From the NCBI RefSeq assembly GCF_000143415.4, contig NW_003314266.1:1411412-1475411 (forward strand): a stretch of 64,000 nt of DNA. The letters are read 5' to 3'. Each line of letters starts with the position of its first letter. Position 1 is the stretch's first letter. The DNA is from Selaginella moellendorffii. Taxonomy: Eukaryota > Streptophyta > Lycopodiopsida > Selaginellales > Selaginellaceae. Shown piece by piece: positions 10,140-22,019 of this stretch. The translations under genes were made by a program, and so were the position numbers. The notes beneath the pieces are model-generated. The model saw only the letters and a list, made by a program, of their open reading frames with translations, searched no databases and was not told the DNA's origin.

Positions 10140-12008
10140 TGTGAGACACAAAATCCCTAGGCCCCAAAGTGGAGCCTGAAGGGTGCCACGTGGTAGTGGC
10201 CGAAGCGAAAGCCAAACGAGTGTAACACGTTTGGGCCAAAAGTTCCGACTTGAAAGGTCGAGAGCGGGAGTGGAACTCCTAATGAAGTGCTAGAGGAATG
10301 AGCACAAAGCGAGCAATAAGCGAGGCTCCAAAAAGGGACCCAAAAGGACCAACACATGACACGTGGAAGTGTCCGAGATGGACCCGAGATAGACTCGAGT
10401 TGGAGTCCGAACTGGAGTCCGAGAAGGACCCGAGATGGAGTCCGAGGTGGAGTCCGAGTTGGAGTCCGAAGTGGAGTCCGAGTTGGAGTCCGAAGTGGAG
10501 TCCGAGATGGACCCAAGATGGACCCGAGATGGACCCGAGTTGGAGTCCGAGATGGAGTCCGAGGTGGAGTCCGAGATGGACCCGAGGTGGAGTCCGAGAT
10601 GGACCCGAGTTGGAGTCCGAGATGGAGTCCGAGGTAGAGTCCAAGATGGACCCGAGGTGGAGTCCGAGATGGACCCAAGATGGAGTCCGAGATGGACCCA
10701 AGGTGGAGTCCGAGATGGACCCGAGATGGAGTCTGAGATGGAGTCCGAGATGGAGTCCGAGATGGGCCCGAGGTGGAGTCCGAGATGGACCCGAGATGGA
10801 GTCCGAGATGGACCCGAGATGGAGTCCGAGATGGACCCGAGATGGAGTCCGAGATGGACCCGAGATGGAGTCCGAAGTCGAGACCGAGACCGGGACCGAG
10901 ACCGGGACCGAGATCGGGACCGAGACCGAGACCAAGGCCGAGGCCGAGACCGAGCCCGAGTCCGAGTCCGAGTCCGAGTCCGAGTCCGAGTCCGAGTCCG
11001 AGTCCGAGTCTGAGAGGGTGAAAGCCCAAAGCGTTCGTCTCCCAGACCCTGGGGGGTTTGGTGAGCTCCAAAAGTATAGTAGGGGGAGGACTGCAGTGGA
11101 GCCAGTTTGGCCAGGAAAGGCCAGTTTGGCCCAGGAAGGCCGGACCCAGTGTTGGGTGATGAGCTGCCCACTGGGAAGTCCAAGACTAGAGTGAACACGG
11201 ACCGACAAGCGGGGTAGCTTGGTGAAGTGTTCAAGAACCGGCTCTAGTTCCCCCGGGAGATCGACTGGCCGATGCTCCCAGTCCAAGTGTGGGTGGCACT
11301 ACCTACTTGGATACCTGTCGTGGCTCAACAGAACCTCGCTCTAAGCCCATGGCTAGAGCACCTAAAGGCGAAAGGCGGGGAGAGTACCCCCGAGGCTTGC
11401 GTAAGGCCACGGTGTTCCGAAATGTTGTCCCGAAGGCCCAGACTGTGGAAAGGCAGAGGAGCAGTCCTCTGGTGTAGTGACTAAGGATACAGTCGTGTGG
11501 TGAGGAAGTCCCAGAGGACCCTGGGACTTAGTGGTCGAGCCTGTGAGCCTTGATCCAGTGGCAGTGTTGGCAAACACGGCCATGGCCAGAAAGGGACTTG
11601 GCGAAGACCGGAAAAGTTATATTGGGGAAGGCTATTCCCCATGTCTGTGGGCATCCTAAGGATGCTAAGGAGGGGATCTGGAATGATCACTCATGGACGG
11701 ATGGCCCAGTCCTTGAGAGAGGGGACTGTGATGCAGGTGGTGTTAGACCACTAGTGTGACCAAGGTAAAGGGGCATGGCCTTAGCGTAACGGGCGGATAT
11801 GTCGGTGGTACCTTGGGGTGTCGATCATGGGATCGGACACATGGAGCACTTGGATCAAGTGCAAAGGTTGAGTGGCGGGGATGCCATTCTCGGGGCTAAC
11901 AAGCCCAAGTCTGAAATAGGACTTACGGAGGTTGTGAGTGAGACTCCTCCAAGTGGTTGGAGGTGTGGTTAAGTGACTAAAGTAGAATGGAAAATTTAGT
12001 CGCTTACA
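10140..12008 (+). mobile_element. Solo LTR of the element-A family
   Basis: This is one complete 1869-bp LTR in the opposite orientation to element A. It starts TGTGAGACACAAAATCCC and ends GTCGCTTACA. There is no internal region and no second LTR. Flanks are ATATT (10135-10139) and ATATC (12009-12013), a target duplication with one mismatch. It has the longest minisatellite of the family, about 10355-11015, with many GATGGACCCGAGATGGAGTC-type units and a terminal CCGAGT run. A solo LTR is the usual outcome of LTR-LTR recombination. Confidence 0.85.
10355..11015. repeat. Long minisatellite inside the solo LTR
   Basis: Alternating GGAGTCCGA and GATGGACCC units form an array of mixed 9-30-bp periods. 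It passes into GACCGAGACCGG-type units and finally a CCGAGT hexamer run (about 10970-11010). The long open frames on both strands here, up to 335 codons, are artefacts of a period divisible by three. Confidence 0.85.
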
Positions 12009-12268
12009 ATATCACGGCCATGACCACATCCTTACCCTTGTCCTTGAACTTAAGTAGCAACAACATCAACTTCCATTAGAATAGGACTATCTCCCACAAG
12101 AAGTGGAGTTGAAGGATGTGTAGTGAGAAGTGGAAGCGGTGACATCTCATAACATTCTGTCAAATGAAAAGTATTGTCAAAGGTGGTTAAAGCAAGTGCA
12201 TGCACAAGTCCTACAAGATCTTGATGAAATGCTAGGCACAACATTCTCAACTTGATCTGCTCCGACAT
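12009..12268 (-). pseudogene. Possible Ty1/copia-type gag remnant interrupted by the solo LTR
   Basis: A 72-codon minus-strand frame here ends in text resembling the C-terminal part of a copia gag. Beyond the solo LTR, at about 10139 downward on the minus strand, the text continues with a weak zinc-knuckle-like CYWAYDEVGH. The similarity is by eye and low, and stops are present. If correct, the solo LTR at 10140-12008 inserted into an older copia copy. Confidence 0.3.
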
Positions 12269-13660
12269 ATTGGGCTATATACGAAGCAAGAGGCTTCAGA
12301 AATGAATGCTAAATTGCATCATAGACTCAGATGGCCCTTGATAAAGACGATGCAATTATTGAAATGCATCATTACAATCATTAGCATGTCCAAATGTGTG
12401 TTTGAAGATGTCCAAGAGAATGCTCCAATCCTTACGAGTGGTTGTGGTCAAACTATTATACCATTGCAATGCCATCCCTTAGAGATATATGGGATATTCA
12501 TGTAAACACTAAGCATCATCCCAAGAATGATATGTGATAATCATTGTGAAGTGATTGAACCAATGGTACATATCATCCCTAGGATTCCCACAGAAGAACT
12601 TTGGCCGAACTCGAGGATTGGCAACAAGAGCTATACCATCCACTATGAATGCCACCATCAATTGAGTTTAATTATTCAACTGTAACCATATAGCATTGAG
12701 CAATTGCATCAATTGCTACTCCAAAGTCAAAGGAGGAGGAGGCTGCTACTCTGCCATGAAAATGAATGAAAAGAAAAAAAACAAAAGGGAAGAAATTGAA
12801 AAAGCTACAAGAAAAGAGAGATTTAGATAATGCAAAAGCTAAATTTAAAGTAGAATTTCAAATCTAAACACTCCTTAGGGACAATCAAAACTACCCTTTA
12901 TCTCTATTAATGTGAATATATAAAATATGGAAATGGAATATAGAAATGTGCATATCAATTAACCCAAAAACCCTAGTTTATATACAAGAGCAATCCAAAT
13001 TGAAAAATCTGATGGCTACCAAAATCCCACTATGCTAATATTAGTATACGGCATCATAGCCATACACTTGGACTTCACATTCAAAAACAATAAATCACTT
13101 AATAGTGCAATATACTATGGAAGATAAGAAAAGTGTTGGATAAAACAAAAGCAAGAGCTTGAAAGACATCATGGCAAAAGAGATATCTCACACCCCGAAG
13201 TTGGGAGGCAGGTATGCAGCATCTAGGATCCCAATTAACTCCTCCATTATCAACTACAAAAAGAGTTTCAACTTCAAGTAAACTGCAATATACAATTGGA
13301 AGATTTGGTCCAAAGGCCCACACTCTATAAACGTCCATATGAAGCTGCAGGATGGTGGAAGTGATTTCAAGTGATACTGAAAAAGCCACCCTTGATTTTT
13401 GGGTTGAAGGCTTTGTTCATGGCTAGAAGGACAAGAAAAATATAACTTAGAAGCACACACTACCTTGGAAGATAGGTATATACATCTATAGCTAGAGGAA
13501 TTGCAAGAACTTCATTCTGAAAGTTGAAATATGAGGAATGGCCAAAGGGACATACTCCTCCACCTCTTATTCAAACCTGGTATTCCATGAAAATCCCAAT
13601 CCAAAAATGTAGTCAAATATAAACAATATTTGTGATGTTCAGGTCCATGCACTCACATAT
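12269..13660. other. Intergenic, degenerate repeat-like sequence
   Basis: No gene is supported. Around 12935-12990 there is a segment similar to the repeats at about 16195-16260 and 19070-19110 (a tract ending in tatatacaagag). It may be the end of a copia-type LTR. The rest is unassigned. Confidence 0.3.
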
Positions 13661-13664
13661 CTTA

Positions 13665-15989
13665 TTAAACGTTCAAACCAATGTCCTTGCCAACTTGGAG
13701 CTTCCTCATGTTCCAATAGAGCCCCTCCTTGACGCCCTCAAGAAAAGCATTGGTAGACTCGAGCGTGCACGCAGTGGGGACCGGCCACGACGAGAGGTGG
13801 CACACGAGCGCGTCACCACAGCCGAGCTGGAGCCTCTCTCGCCCATCAAACGAAACCCAGGCATCGCCGCGGCTCTTCTCGGGCACCTGGACTCGTAGCG
13901 TTACGTGCTCGGGGAGGATAAGCGGCCGAAACGAGAGGGAATGCGGGCAAATTGGAGTGAAAAGCATTGCCGCAACCTGGAGAACAAACGCAAAGAATCA
14001 AAAGGAAAACCTACCATGAATCAAAACTTTCAAGTTACCTGTGGATGCACCATCGATCCTCCTGCTGATAACGAGTAGGCTGTGCTTCCCGAGGGCGTGG
14101 AGAGGATGAGGCCGTCGCCCTGTACGTTTGTGACGAAGATGTTGTCGCAGTAGCACTCGAGGTTGGTTAAGAAGGAGGACATCCCCCTGTCGATGGCGAC
14201 CTCGTTGAGGACGATGTAAACTTCCTCTCCGGCTTGTTTCTTCCTGCTCTTGGAGCTGGAGCTGTGGCGAATGATCCGACAGTGCAAGCGGTGGCGGATG
14301 GTGATGTATGCGGGGCCTTTCATCACCGAGAGGAGGCATTCTCTGTAGCTTTCACTCTCTTTTTTTGTTGGTACCAGAACAGTCAAGGAGCTTCTCGATG
14401 AAAACTGGAAGGAAAAAATGGTGTAGGATACGAAACGGAGTCATAAAGCCGAGCGAGCCCATTGCAAACGAGACCACCGGCGGGACGGGGCCTCTAAACA
14501 ACGACGCAGCCTGCAAAAGAGATGGAGGTTGGATCATATGTAATGTTTCAGAAAATCATTCGCTACCCAAAGCACGGTGCCATCTCCGCCGAGGGTGACG
14601 ATGAGGTCGATTTTGTTGTGAAGAAAGCACAGCTCCTCGTCTACAAAAGTTGCATGAAAAGAAAACGAAGAACACGATTTTTTTACCACTGTCCCACGTA
14701 TGAAGGAAAGCCATGGACAAGTCGTCTGCAAGCATCTCTCTCCTGACGCGGGGTTCTACGTAGATTGACAAGCTCACGCTGTGCAGCCACCTGATAAAAT
14801 AGCATACATTCAATCAAATAAAAACTTACTTAAACGAGAGAGATGGAAGAGACTCACAGTATCATTTCCTTGCAGAGATCGTGAACTCGTTTGCAGTTTG
14901 GTTTTGTTAGGATGCAAACGCATTGAGGGGGCGAATCCCACACAAGAATTATCTGCAATCACGAGAAAAGAAACATTAAAATCAGATTTGGCACACATTT
15001 TCCAATGCAAAAACCTGTTTGTTTTTGCAAGTCGGAGTGCTGATGTTGCCGCTCTCAAACGTGACAACGTCTTGCTGGTATTGCGTGCTTTTGTTCCCCT
15101 CGCTAATCCACTCGAGTCTGAAAGACACCTGCACCAAAGGATAAGAAAAAAAAGCTTCCATTTATCATTGCTAGATCGATTTTCCTCTATAGCAACGAAT
15201 GAATTAACACTCACCTTACCATAACTTGGAGGCTCCAGATGCTGGACAACAGTCCGATAGTCGTAAGAATAGCTGCTGGCCGGAATGCTCTTGCTCCTCA
15301 AGGCTTTCTGGCTGTAGAGACCTTTCCTAAGTGAAGGAGCGGCGGCTGCTACCACTTCCACCGGCTGGAGTACTCCCACTCCCGGTTGGATCACCGCAGG
15401 AATCACTGCTCCTCCCGGCTGGACAAGTTGGTGCGACTCGGGACGGTAAGTTACGATCTCCTCTTGTCGTACAACTTGGCCTCCCACGGATTCTGGGAAA
15501 GATCATACATGCATGCCAGAGGATGAAACGAATGAACCTTGTGCAAGACGATACCTTGGACAACCCTTTCGGTGCGATGGATTTGCAAGTTTTGGAGATC
15601 CTCGTACTTCTTCCATTTCTCGGCCTCTTCCTCGGCATGGACTTTGCTGTCGATAACTTGCTGCAGTGCTCGCGCAGCAGCTGGAAAAATGAAAGAAGAA
15701 AACAAAAAAAAGTTCTAAGAAAGTGAGATCTACAGAGACTCACTTTGGAGGACCTCAGAAACCTTGACGAGCCGAGTGTTGGTATCGTGAACGGCTGCGC
15801 TAGTCTCAGCGAACCGCTCTACCTCTTGCTCGGTGGTCACAAATGTGGGCGCAATTTGTTCCTCCACGCGCCGCACCGAGCCTGGGACGCCGCCACCCTC
15901 TGGCACAAACTTCAGCGAAGAAAAATATCAGCACACAAACGATCCAACAAAACCCAACTCGCGCCAACAAAATGCGTTGCCTTCTCCAT
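13665..15989 (-). CDS. NADK: NAD kinase, 11 exons
   Basis: The product phosphorylates NAD to NADP using ATP. Exons read on the minus strand are 15909-15744, 15680-15538, 15492-15215, 15128-15015, 14952-14858, 14790-14687, 14640-14567, 14510-14432, 14358-14039 and 13976-13665. A short first exon starting at 15989 is less certain. The kinase core shows LGGDGTVLW (the NAD-kinase GGDG motif, split by an intron), [37 protein letters not shown] (the ATP/NAD-binding loop) and [17 protein letters not shown]. The C-terminal block, ending WNMRKLQ, is typical of plant cytosolic NAD kinases. A roughly 250-residue N-terminal extension with charged helices fits that plant group. The acceptor of exon 10 lies in an A-run and is weak, but protein continuity supports it. 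Total length is about 570 residues. There are no neighbours of related function. Confidence 0.9.
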
Positions 15990-16194
15990 TCAAACTGTTT
16001 TAGGGCTTATGTGGAAATATAAATTGGTTTGTTGGTAAAGTTTAATATTAATAATTTTGTTTATCAGTAATATAAATTGTGCTTACAATCCATGAGTAAA
16101 TTTTGAAGAGGATTACCCCATGAATCGATTTTATTAAAAGTTCATTCTCACCAAGAGTTGAAATATATGCCTCACCTCCACCAATGTGAGTGTT

Positions 16195-16345
16195 TGGAAT
16201 ATAAAAATAGGTATATCAATTGAAGTTTAAACCCTTGCTTATATACAAGAATGGATGGATTAAATTCAATCCTAAATAGATGGTCCATCTGCTATATTAT
16301 TACAATTTATGTATTACATAGCTAAGGTAATACATACATACATAC
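16195..16345. repeat. Left arm of a 150-bp inverted repeat
   Basis: The reverse complement of about 18985-19110 matches this arm across tatatacaagaatggatgga, a tract ending cctaaataga, and ttatgtattac. Both arms pass into TA-rich microsatellite on the inner side. The arms are 2.6 kb apart. No flanking target duplication was established. Confidence 0.7.
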
Positions 16346-16441
16346 ATACATATATACATATATATTTATATATGTATATATACCATGTATACATATATAA
16401 CCCTAAATCCTAAACCATGTATGTATATATACATGTACATT

Positions 16442-16546
16442 ACCACATTCATTAAGTAAAGGACCATATGTAATGCAAATGCCTTTTTGGCAAAAGCTCT
16501 AGGTTAGACTCTAGTGGCTAGAAATATTATGAAATTCCTATTAAAG
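16442..16546. repeat. 105-bp direct repeat, copy 1
   Basis: The stretch beginning ccacattcatta is repeated at 16887-16989 with a few substitutions. The copies are 340 bp apart and head-to-tail. The repeat encodes nothing recognisable. Confidence 0.8.
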
Positions 16547-16886
16547 ATTAGATTAGTTATAGATTAAAGATTTTATTATATTCATTTTCTAATATAACGT
16601 TGCTAATGAAGATATATAAAATCTAATTTAATTTATTTAAAAATATAATTTTATATTTTAACTTAATAATTGATAAGATAAAAAAAATTTAAAAAATTTA
16701 GAAATATTATATAGAATATTCTTTAATAAGTTAATATATTAAGATCCTAGTTCTCAAGTTGAACTATGTTGGTTGATGCGAAAAAACTTTTGACAAAATA
16801 AATGATAATAGCATTGTGTTATGAAACATAATAATCTTGCATGGAAATATCTCACATACATTATGATTATAGAGTTTAAGGTAACC

Positions 16887-16989
16887 ACATTCATTAGGTA
16901 AAGGACCATATGTAATGCAAATGCCTTTGTGGCAAAAGCTCTAGATTAGACTCTAGTGGCTAGAAATATTATGAAATTCCTATTAAGAT
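16887..16989. repeat. 105-bp direct repeat, copy 2
   Basis: Second copy of the repeat at 16442-16546. Both contain the core gctctag-tagactctagtggctag and end in attatgaaattcctattaa. Confidence 0.8.
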
Positions 16990-17944
16990 TGCTCTAATTT
17001 TGTATGCCAAGAGTTGTATATATGGAGAGTGCTCTCCAAGGACTATGTTATAAACATCATAAAAGGAATTAAAAATTAGTGGCTAAAGCTTAGATACAAT
17101 TATTAATCTTCCTATCATATCTGATTGAAGGACATCCAAGAGAAAGGTAAAACCCCTAAAGCCACCTAAAGCATATTGCAATTTATCCCTAAAGGGCAAT
17201 GCTTTGCTCTAGTGTTCAGAATTGTGCTTTTTTTTCAATTTCTTAATTCTCTTTTAAATATAGATTTGTATTGGCTTTTTGCAAGATCTAGAATTTTAGC
17301 TATTGTTATGCTTATATATGCTCTTTCTTTTTATCTTCATTGCATTTTCTTCTTTTACCATGCCATGCCATCATTGATTATAGAGTATGTCACTTGAAGC
17401 TGCTAATATTATTCCATTGGATTGAGTTTTTAGTATTATGGGATGTGATCATATTGGTGTTACACCCATTCTTAGTTTGTTGTTGTCTTCAACTTCCATG
17501 GAATATAATTACATAGTTGTAAGCAATTAAAGAGAATAACTTAAGAGAAGATCCATAAGAGTTCAAATATAAAAGAAAAAAGTTAATGAATAATAATGCA
17601 CCCTTTTTTTAATTGGTTAAGAGTTTTAAGATATTTAGGGTAAAATGTCTTTATACTTGAGTAATACTGAGTTGGGTGACTTCTTCAAAAATCTAAATTC
17701 AAGAGCTTACAATAGTTAGTCATATTCTTGGTGTTTTACCATCTCCTTTTGATGTAGAGCATGATCATGACATCAATTATCAAGTTTAAAGGAAAGTAAT
17801 GTTTACAAGCTTGAATGGATTTTGGATTATAATAAGGAACTTGATTATTATAGAGATAGTTTTGAAGATGAATTAGAAATTTCACAAGGTAGGTGTCAAT
17901 CCTTTAATTTACCATTTAATTCTTTCTTTTTACCTTTTATTCTT

Positions 17945-18115
17945 TCCCAACCTTTTTTTATTTCTCGGCTTAAGCTACCTTCTCAATATCCTAGTGTTCC
18001 TTCTTCATTTGCAATGTTTCCTTCTCCTAACACATTGATCATTTCTGACTTTTATGATTTTTATTCACAATTTACTGTTGAGTTGAGTGTTTTTTATCTT
18101 TTTCATACTAATCTA
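17945..18115 (+). repeat. Inverted repeat arm, copy 1
   Basis: About 170 bp, including a segment reading cttctcctaacacattgatc, is found in reverse complement at about 19995-20165. Both copies can be read for about 50 codons with the same residues (SVFYLFHTNLE is common to both). This may be a remnant of a coding repeat, but no family was recognised. Confidence 0.7.
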
Positions 18116-18984
18116 GATGTTAGGTATATATGTAAAGCTAAGAATCTTGTTTTTGTTTCTTTTGTAGAAAATTGTAATATTGAATATTCCCTTATTCCAA
18201 GCGACAATTTCACGATAATTTCAATTTCATGACAATTTCCAAGCGACAATTTAGTGACAATTTCAAATTGTCCCCAATTATGAATACTGTTCAAAGTTTT
18301 TGTTTTATCATTGTTTTATATATTCCTTTAAAAGTGTACACTTTGCAAAGTGAAATTAAACATAGATGGTGGAATGAGAATGACTGCAATGAGTCTGAAT
18401 GAAGCTAATGCTTTAAAACTTTTTTTCCTTAAAAGAGGGGATAAAAAGGATGTGAAGGATATATGGAGTGAGTCCAACCTCCCATATGTAGAATAAAAGT
18501 CATGAGTTTGAGTTAATATAGATTTTGGATGTTGACTGAAAAGAAGATGTAAAGGCAAGTTCTATTTATGGTTGTGAGTGTAACTTAACAGTGGTTTTGG
18601 AGAATTATTGACAAGTAAATTTATACATATGATGTATCATTTGTTATAATGGCATTTCATAGACTATAGTGGTTCTTAAAGTCCTTTACTTTGGTTCAAA
18701 ATTATAGTTTTGAGATTGGTTTAAATATTTGCCAGCTACACATAGAGTTGCAATTAATTTATCAGAATTCCATAACCAACTAATGTTTATCCCAGGGCTT
18801 TGGGTTTTATTTCAATCACAATTATAAGTAACTTTGTTAGTAGTTTTATGGGAGTTTTAGATTCTTATAGTAATCTATAATTATTTAGTAAAAGTTTTAG
18901 ATGTTCCACCTCACTTATTGTTATCACCTTTTCATCTTCTAAGGGAGAATGGTATAAAGTTTATAAGTATATATATGTATATAT

Positions 18985-19110
18985 ATGTATCATCTTGGCT
19001 AGGTAATACATAAATTATAGTATTATAGCAAATGGATTATCTATTTAGGATTGAATTTGATCCATCCTTTCTTGTATATAAGCAATGGTCTAAACCCCAA
19101 TTCAAGAAAT
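18985..19110. repeat. Right arm of the 150-bp inverted repeat
   Basis: Reverse-complement partner of 16195-16345. Confidence 0.7.
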
Positions 19111-19994
19111 CACAATATAACATTAATAAAAATATTTTAAAAAATCTTTTAAAGAAAACTAAATATTGAGCTTAGCACAATAAATTATTTTATTAATTAA
19201 TGCTTAGAGCATGAAGAATTGCAGAAATAAGATAAATTAAAATTATTAAGACTCATCTTATTGATATTATAGTGGGAAGTTGTGCCATACATCATAAGAA
19301 CACTTTTTATTTGTCAAAGATTCAAGGATTGTGCATATAATATTGGTAGAACACAATCTAAATACTCCAACCATCATCTTATCCATAATATATAGCCATC
19401 ATCCCAAAATTCTCAATTCATAAGTGGGCATCCTTTATAAGTAGCCTAGAAAATTGTATTAGACATAAAAATAAGTTGTATCTACCAAGCATAAATGAGG
19501 CACTTTGTTTGCAACTAAGTGTTGCAATCCTTAGTTTTGAGTGAATTGTGCAAACACCAAGACTAACTGTTGCTCAAGCCCATTAAGAGCTTGATCCTTA
19601 CACCACCAAGAAATCAAGAACAAAAAATTACCATCAATAAAAACCATTAATGAGAGGATCCTAAGAATAGTGGTAAACAAGATGAATTAGGATTACCAAG
19701 ATTCATACTTATATATAAATATTAGACAGTCCAAATATAACCACTAAAATTGGTAAGCAACTAAAAGGAATAAGTCGAAAAACAATTTATAAGGGTTTAA
19801 ATATATAAAAAAAAAGCCCATGAACAAGAGTGCACCTCATTTGAACATAATAGTCTACTATCCAAGTGATAACACAAAATGACTAATTCACGTGAGTCAC
19901 GACAATTGAGAATTCATTAATTAGTCTAACGACTAAACCCAAGGACGTAATTGTGAGGATTTGTCTATATTCACTAATTCACGTGAGTCATGAC

Positions 19995-20165
19995 TAATTC
20001 TAGATTAGTATGAAAAAGATAGAAAACACTCAACTCAACAGTAAATTGTGAATAAAATTCATAAAAGTAAAAAATGATCAATGTGTTAGGAGAAGGAAAT
20101 ATTGCAAATGAGGAAAGAACACTAGGATAATGAGAAAGTAGCTCAAGCTGAGAAAGCCAAGAAGA
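19995..20165 (-). repeat. Inverted repeat arm, copy 2
   Basis: Reverse-complement partner of 17945-18115. It lies inside the minus-strand 77-codon frame 19974-20207. Two copies of an acgtgagtca motif lie just outside it, at about 19891 and 19980. Confidence 0.7.
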
Positions 20166-20890
20166 CTTCTTGGTGGTGAGTGATTTGTGGTAGTCTCCTT
20201 CAATCATGACTCACTATCAAAGTTTTAGCCTAAGAGCAAAGAAATCCTAGAAGTACCTTTTGTCCCTCCACACATTCTTCTTTTTTGTTGATCTTTTTTC
20301 TTTTCTTCTTGTGTTTGTACAAGATTAGGTATCAAATGTTGGAACCATGATTTCCCAATTATGTACCTTGAACAGAATTGTTACCTTGCCAGCAGTATCC
20401 CACCCCAACAAGAACTAACTTGTAAGGATTAGTCCATCACTGACAAGAAGACCAAGAAGCATGCAATCAAAAGATACAGCCATTGGACTAGGACCAGGAA
20501 AAAACCACAACTTACCTCTCTAAACTATTTATTTGATTTTAGTGTCACAGCTGCTTCCATCTCTGTTTTTTTATGGCTTTCTTCTTGGCATTCTTTCTAG
20601 ATTTCTCATCTGATGAGACGTTGTAGGATTTAATATGAAGGTCTATTACAAGACCGTAGTGTGCCAAGAGAAACTAAGATTGCTTTGAAAGCATTACTTT
20701 AGCGGCATTGATGCTCTAGTACTATTTAGATTTTTTGATTATGATCTACAAGATGTGGTCTAGATCTATGTCGTGGTAACAAAGTCCAAAACATAAACGC
20801 CTTCTTTGAACATTCTAATTAAGAAATTACCAAGGTTAATGATTATATTGCTAGTACAAAAAGTATGTATAAAAGAGAAATGAGAATGGC

Positions 20891-21960
20891 GTGGCTTATG
20901 TCGGCTCCATCATCGGTCTCATTGCCTTCCTCAACACAGAGCTCCGCGACAGTTACTCCTATCTTCTCTCCCCACATGGTCTCCGAAAACCACCTCGGCG
21001 ACTCCTAGTCGACAGCTCTCTCGCGCGCCAAACTTCGGCCGAGAGCGTCGCCGAGATCTTCCGCGGCGTGCCTTTCAAGTGGGTCCGCCGGGTCGTCGAG
21101 AGCAGCAGTGGCATATCTCAGAAGCGATCTTTCACTCTGGTCGTGGCATGCACACTCTCGTCCCCGATTACCTGGAGCACGTCATAGAGCGTCCAGAAGA
21201 AAAAGCTCTTTACCTATTTCAATGACTACTCCTAATCCGTGCCTTTCGACCACCCCGCCACCTATGGGGGAGCTCAAGCGCAGGATCAAGGATGATCTCC
21301 TGGGATTCATGGACGGCGAGGCTTACTTCCGGAAGATCGGTCGAGCATTGAAGCGGGGATATGTCCTCTACGGCCCGCCGGGCACGGGAAAGTCGTTGCT
21401 CATCGCTGCCATAGCTCACTTCACCAGTTACGACGTCTACGCACCGACGTCAAGAACAACTTGAAGCCAAGCACCACCGATCGAGGACATCGACTGCTCG
21501 CTCAACTTGAAGAAGCGCCTGGAGCCCGAGGAGAAAACAAAGAGCAAAGGAAGGATGAAAACGAGGATGATGAAGACGAGGAGAAAAGCAAAGTTACCTT
21601 GTCGGGCCTTCTCAACTTCACCGATGGCCTCTGGTCGTCCACCAGCAGCGAGCGGATCCTCACCTTCACCACGAATCACATCGAGGAACTCGATGGGAGC
21701 ATGGTTATGCACACCACCTCTCCTACTGCGATTCCGCTGCCTTCAAGGTGTTGGCTCGGACGCACTTGGACGTTGACGACCATCATCTATTTCCAAGGAT
21801 CGAGGAGCTTATCAGCGAGGTAGAGGCTGGTATCGCCGAGCTTCTGATCCAGAACAGGAGCATCGCGACGAGAGAGCATGATTGCAGCTCTCAGGAACTC
21901 CAAGGCCAAGAAGGCGGCCGCAGAGGAAAATATCCCAGACACCACAACTTTAGTAGAAAC
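20891..21960 (+). pseudogene. Broken BCS1-like AAA-ATPase copy
   Basis: The family is membrane-anchored AAA ATPases related to yeast BCS1 (the plant AATP1/ASD group). The N-terminus (VAYVGSIIGLIAFLN) parallels VAYLGSILGLLAFLQ of the intact gene at 22020-23450. Walker A (GPPGTGKS) is present at about 21375-21400. IEDIDCSLNLKKR (Walker B) and VTLSGLLNFTDGLWSS follow, but in different frames. The segment between Walker A and Walker B is shortened. After TTNHIEELDGSM the sensor and arginine-finger region is lost to frameshifts. No ATG was found in the right place at the 5' end. It lies tail-to-tail with the intact gene, so it probably arose by inverted local duplication. Confidence 0.85.
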
Positions 21961-22019
21961 GTAAAATCTATCTGATTAAACTTAGATGGACGTACCATGC
22001 AATCTTTCTCATACGAATG

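Larger units (their letters stand above)
15990..20880. other. AT-rich gene-free stretch with dispersed repeats
   Basis: This is about 4.9 kb of AT-rich DNA with no supported gene. It includes TA/CATA microsatellites (about 16333-16400 and 18965-18990), the direct repeat at 16442/16887 and two inverted repeat pairs listed separately. The 136-codon frame at 17822-18232 overlaps one repeat arm and its copy is disrupted, so it is not called a gene. Confidence 0.6.

Noticed and set aside
10355-11015. CRISPR-like regular repeats
   Set aside because: There are no unique spacers of constant length. Units are contiguous tandem repeats in a plant LTR.
13099-13389. 96-codon minus-strand frame
   Set aside because: No domain, no splice context, no repeat relation found.
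13632-13898. Plus-strand frames opposite the NAD kinase exons
   Set aside because: They are shadows of conserved coding sequence on the minus strand.
17822-18232. 136-codon plus-strand frame in the AT-rich stretch
   Set aside because: It overlaps an inverted repeat arm whose other copy breaks the frame; low complexity and no domain.
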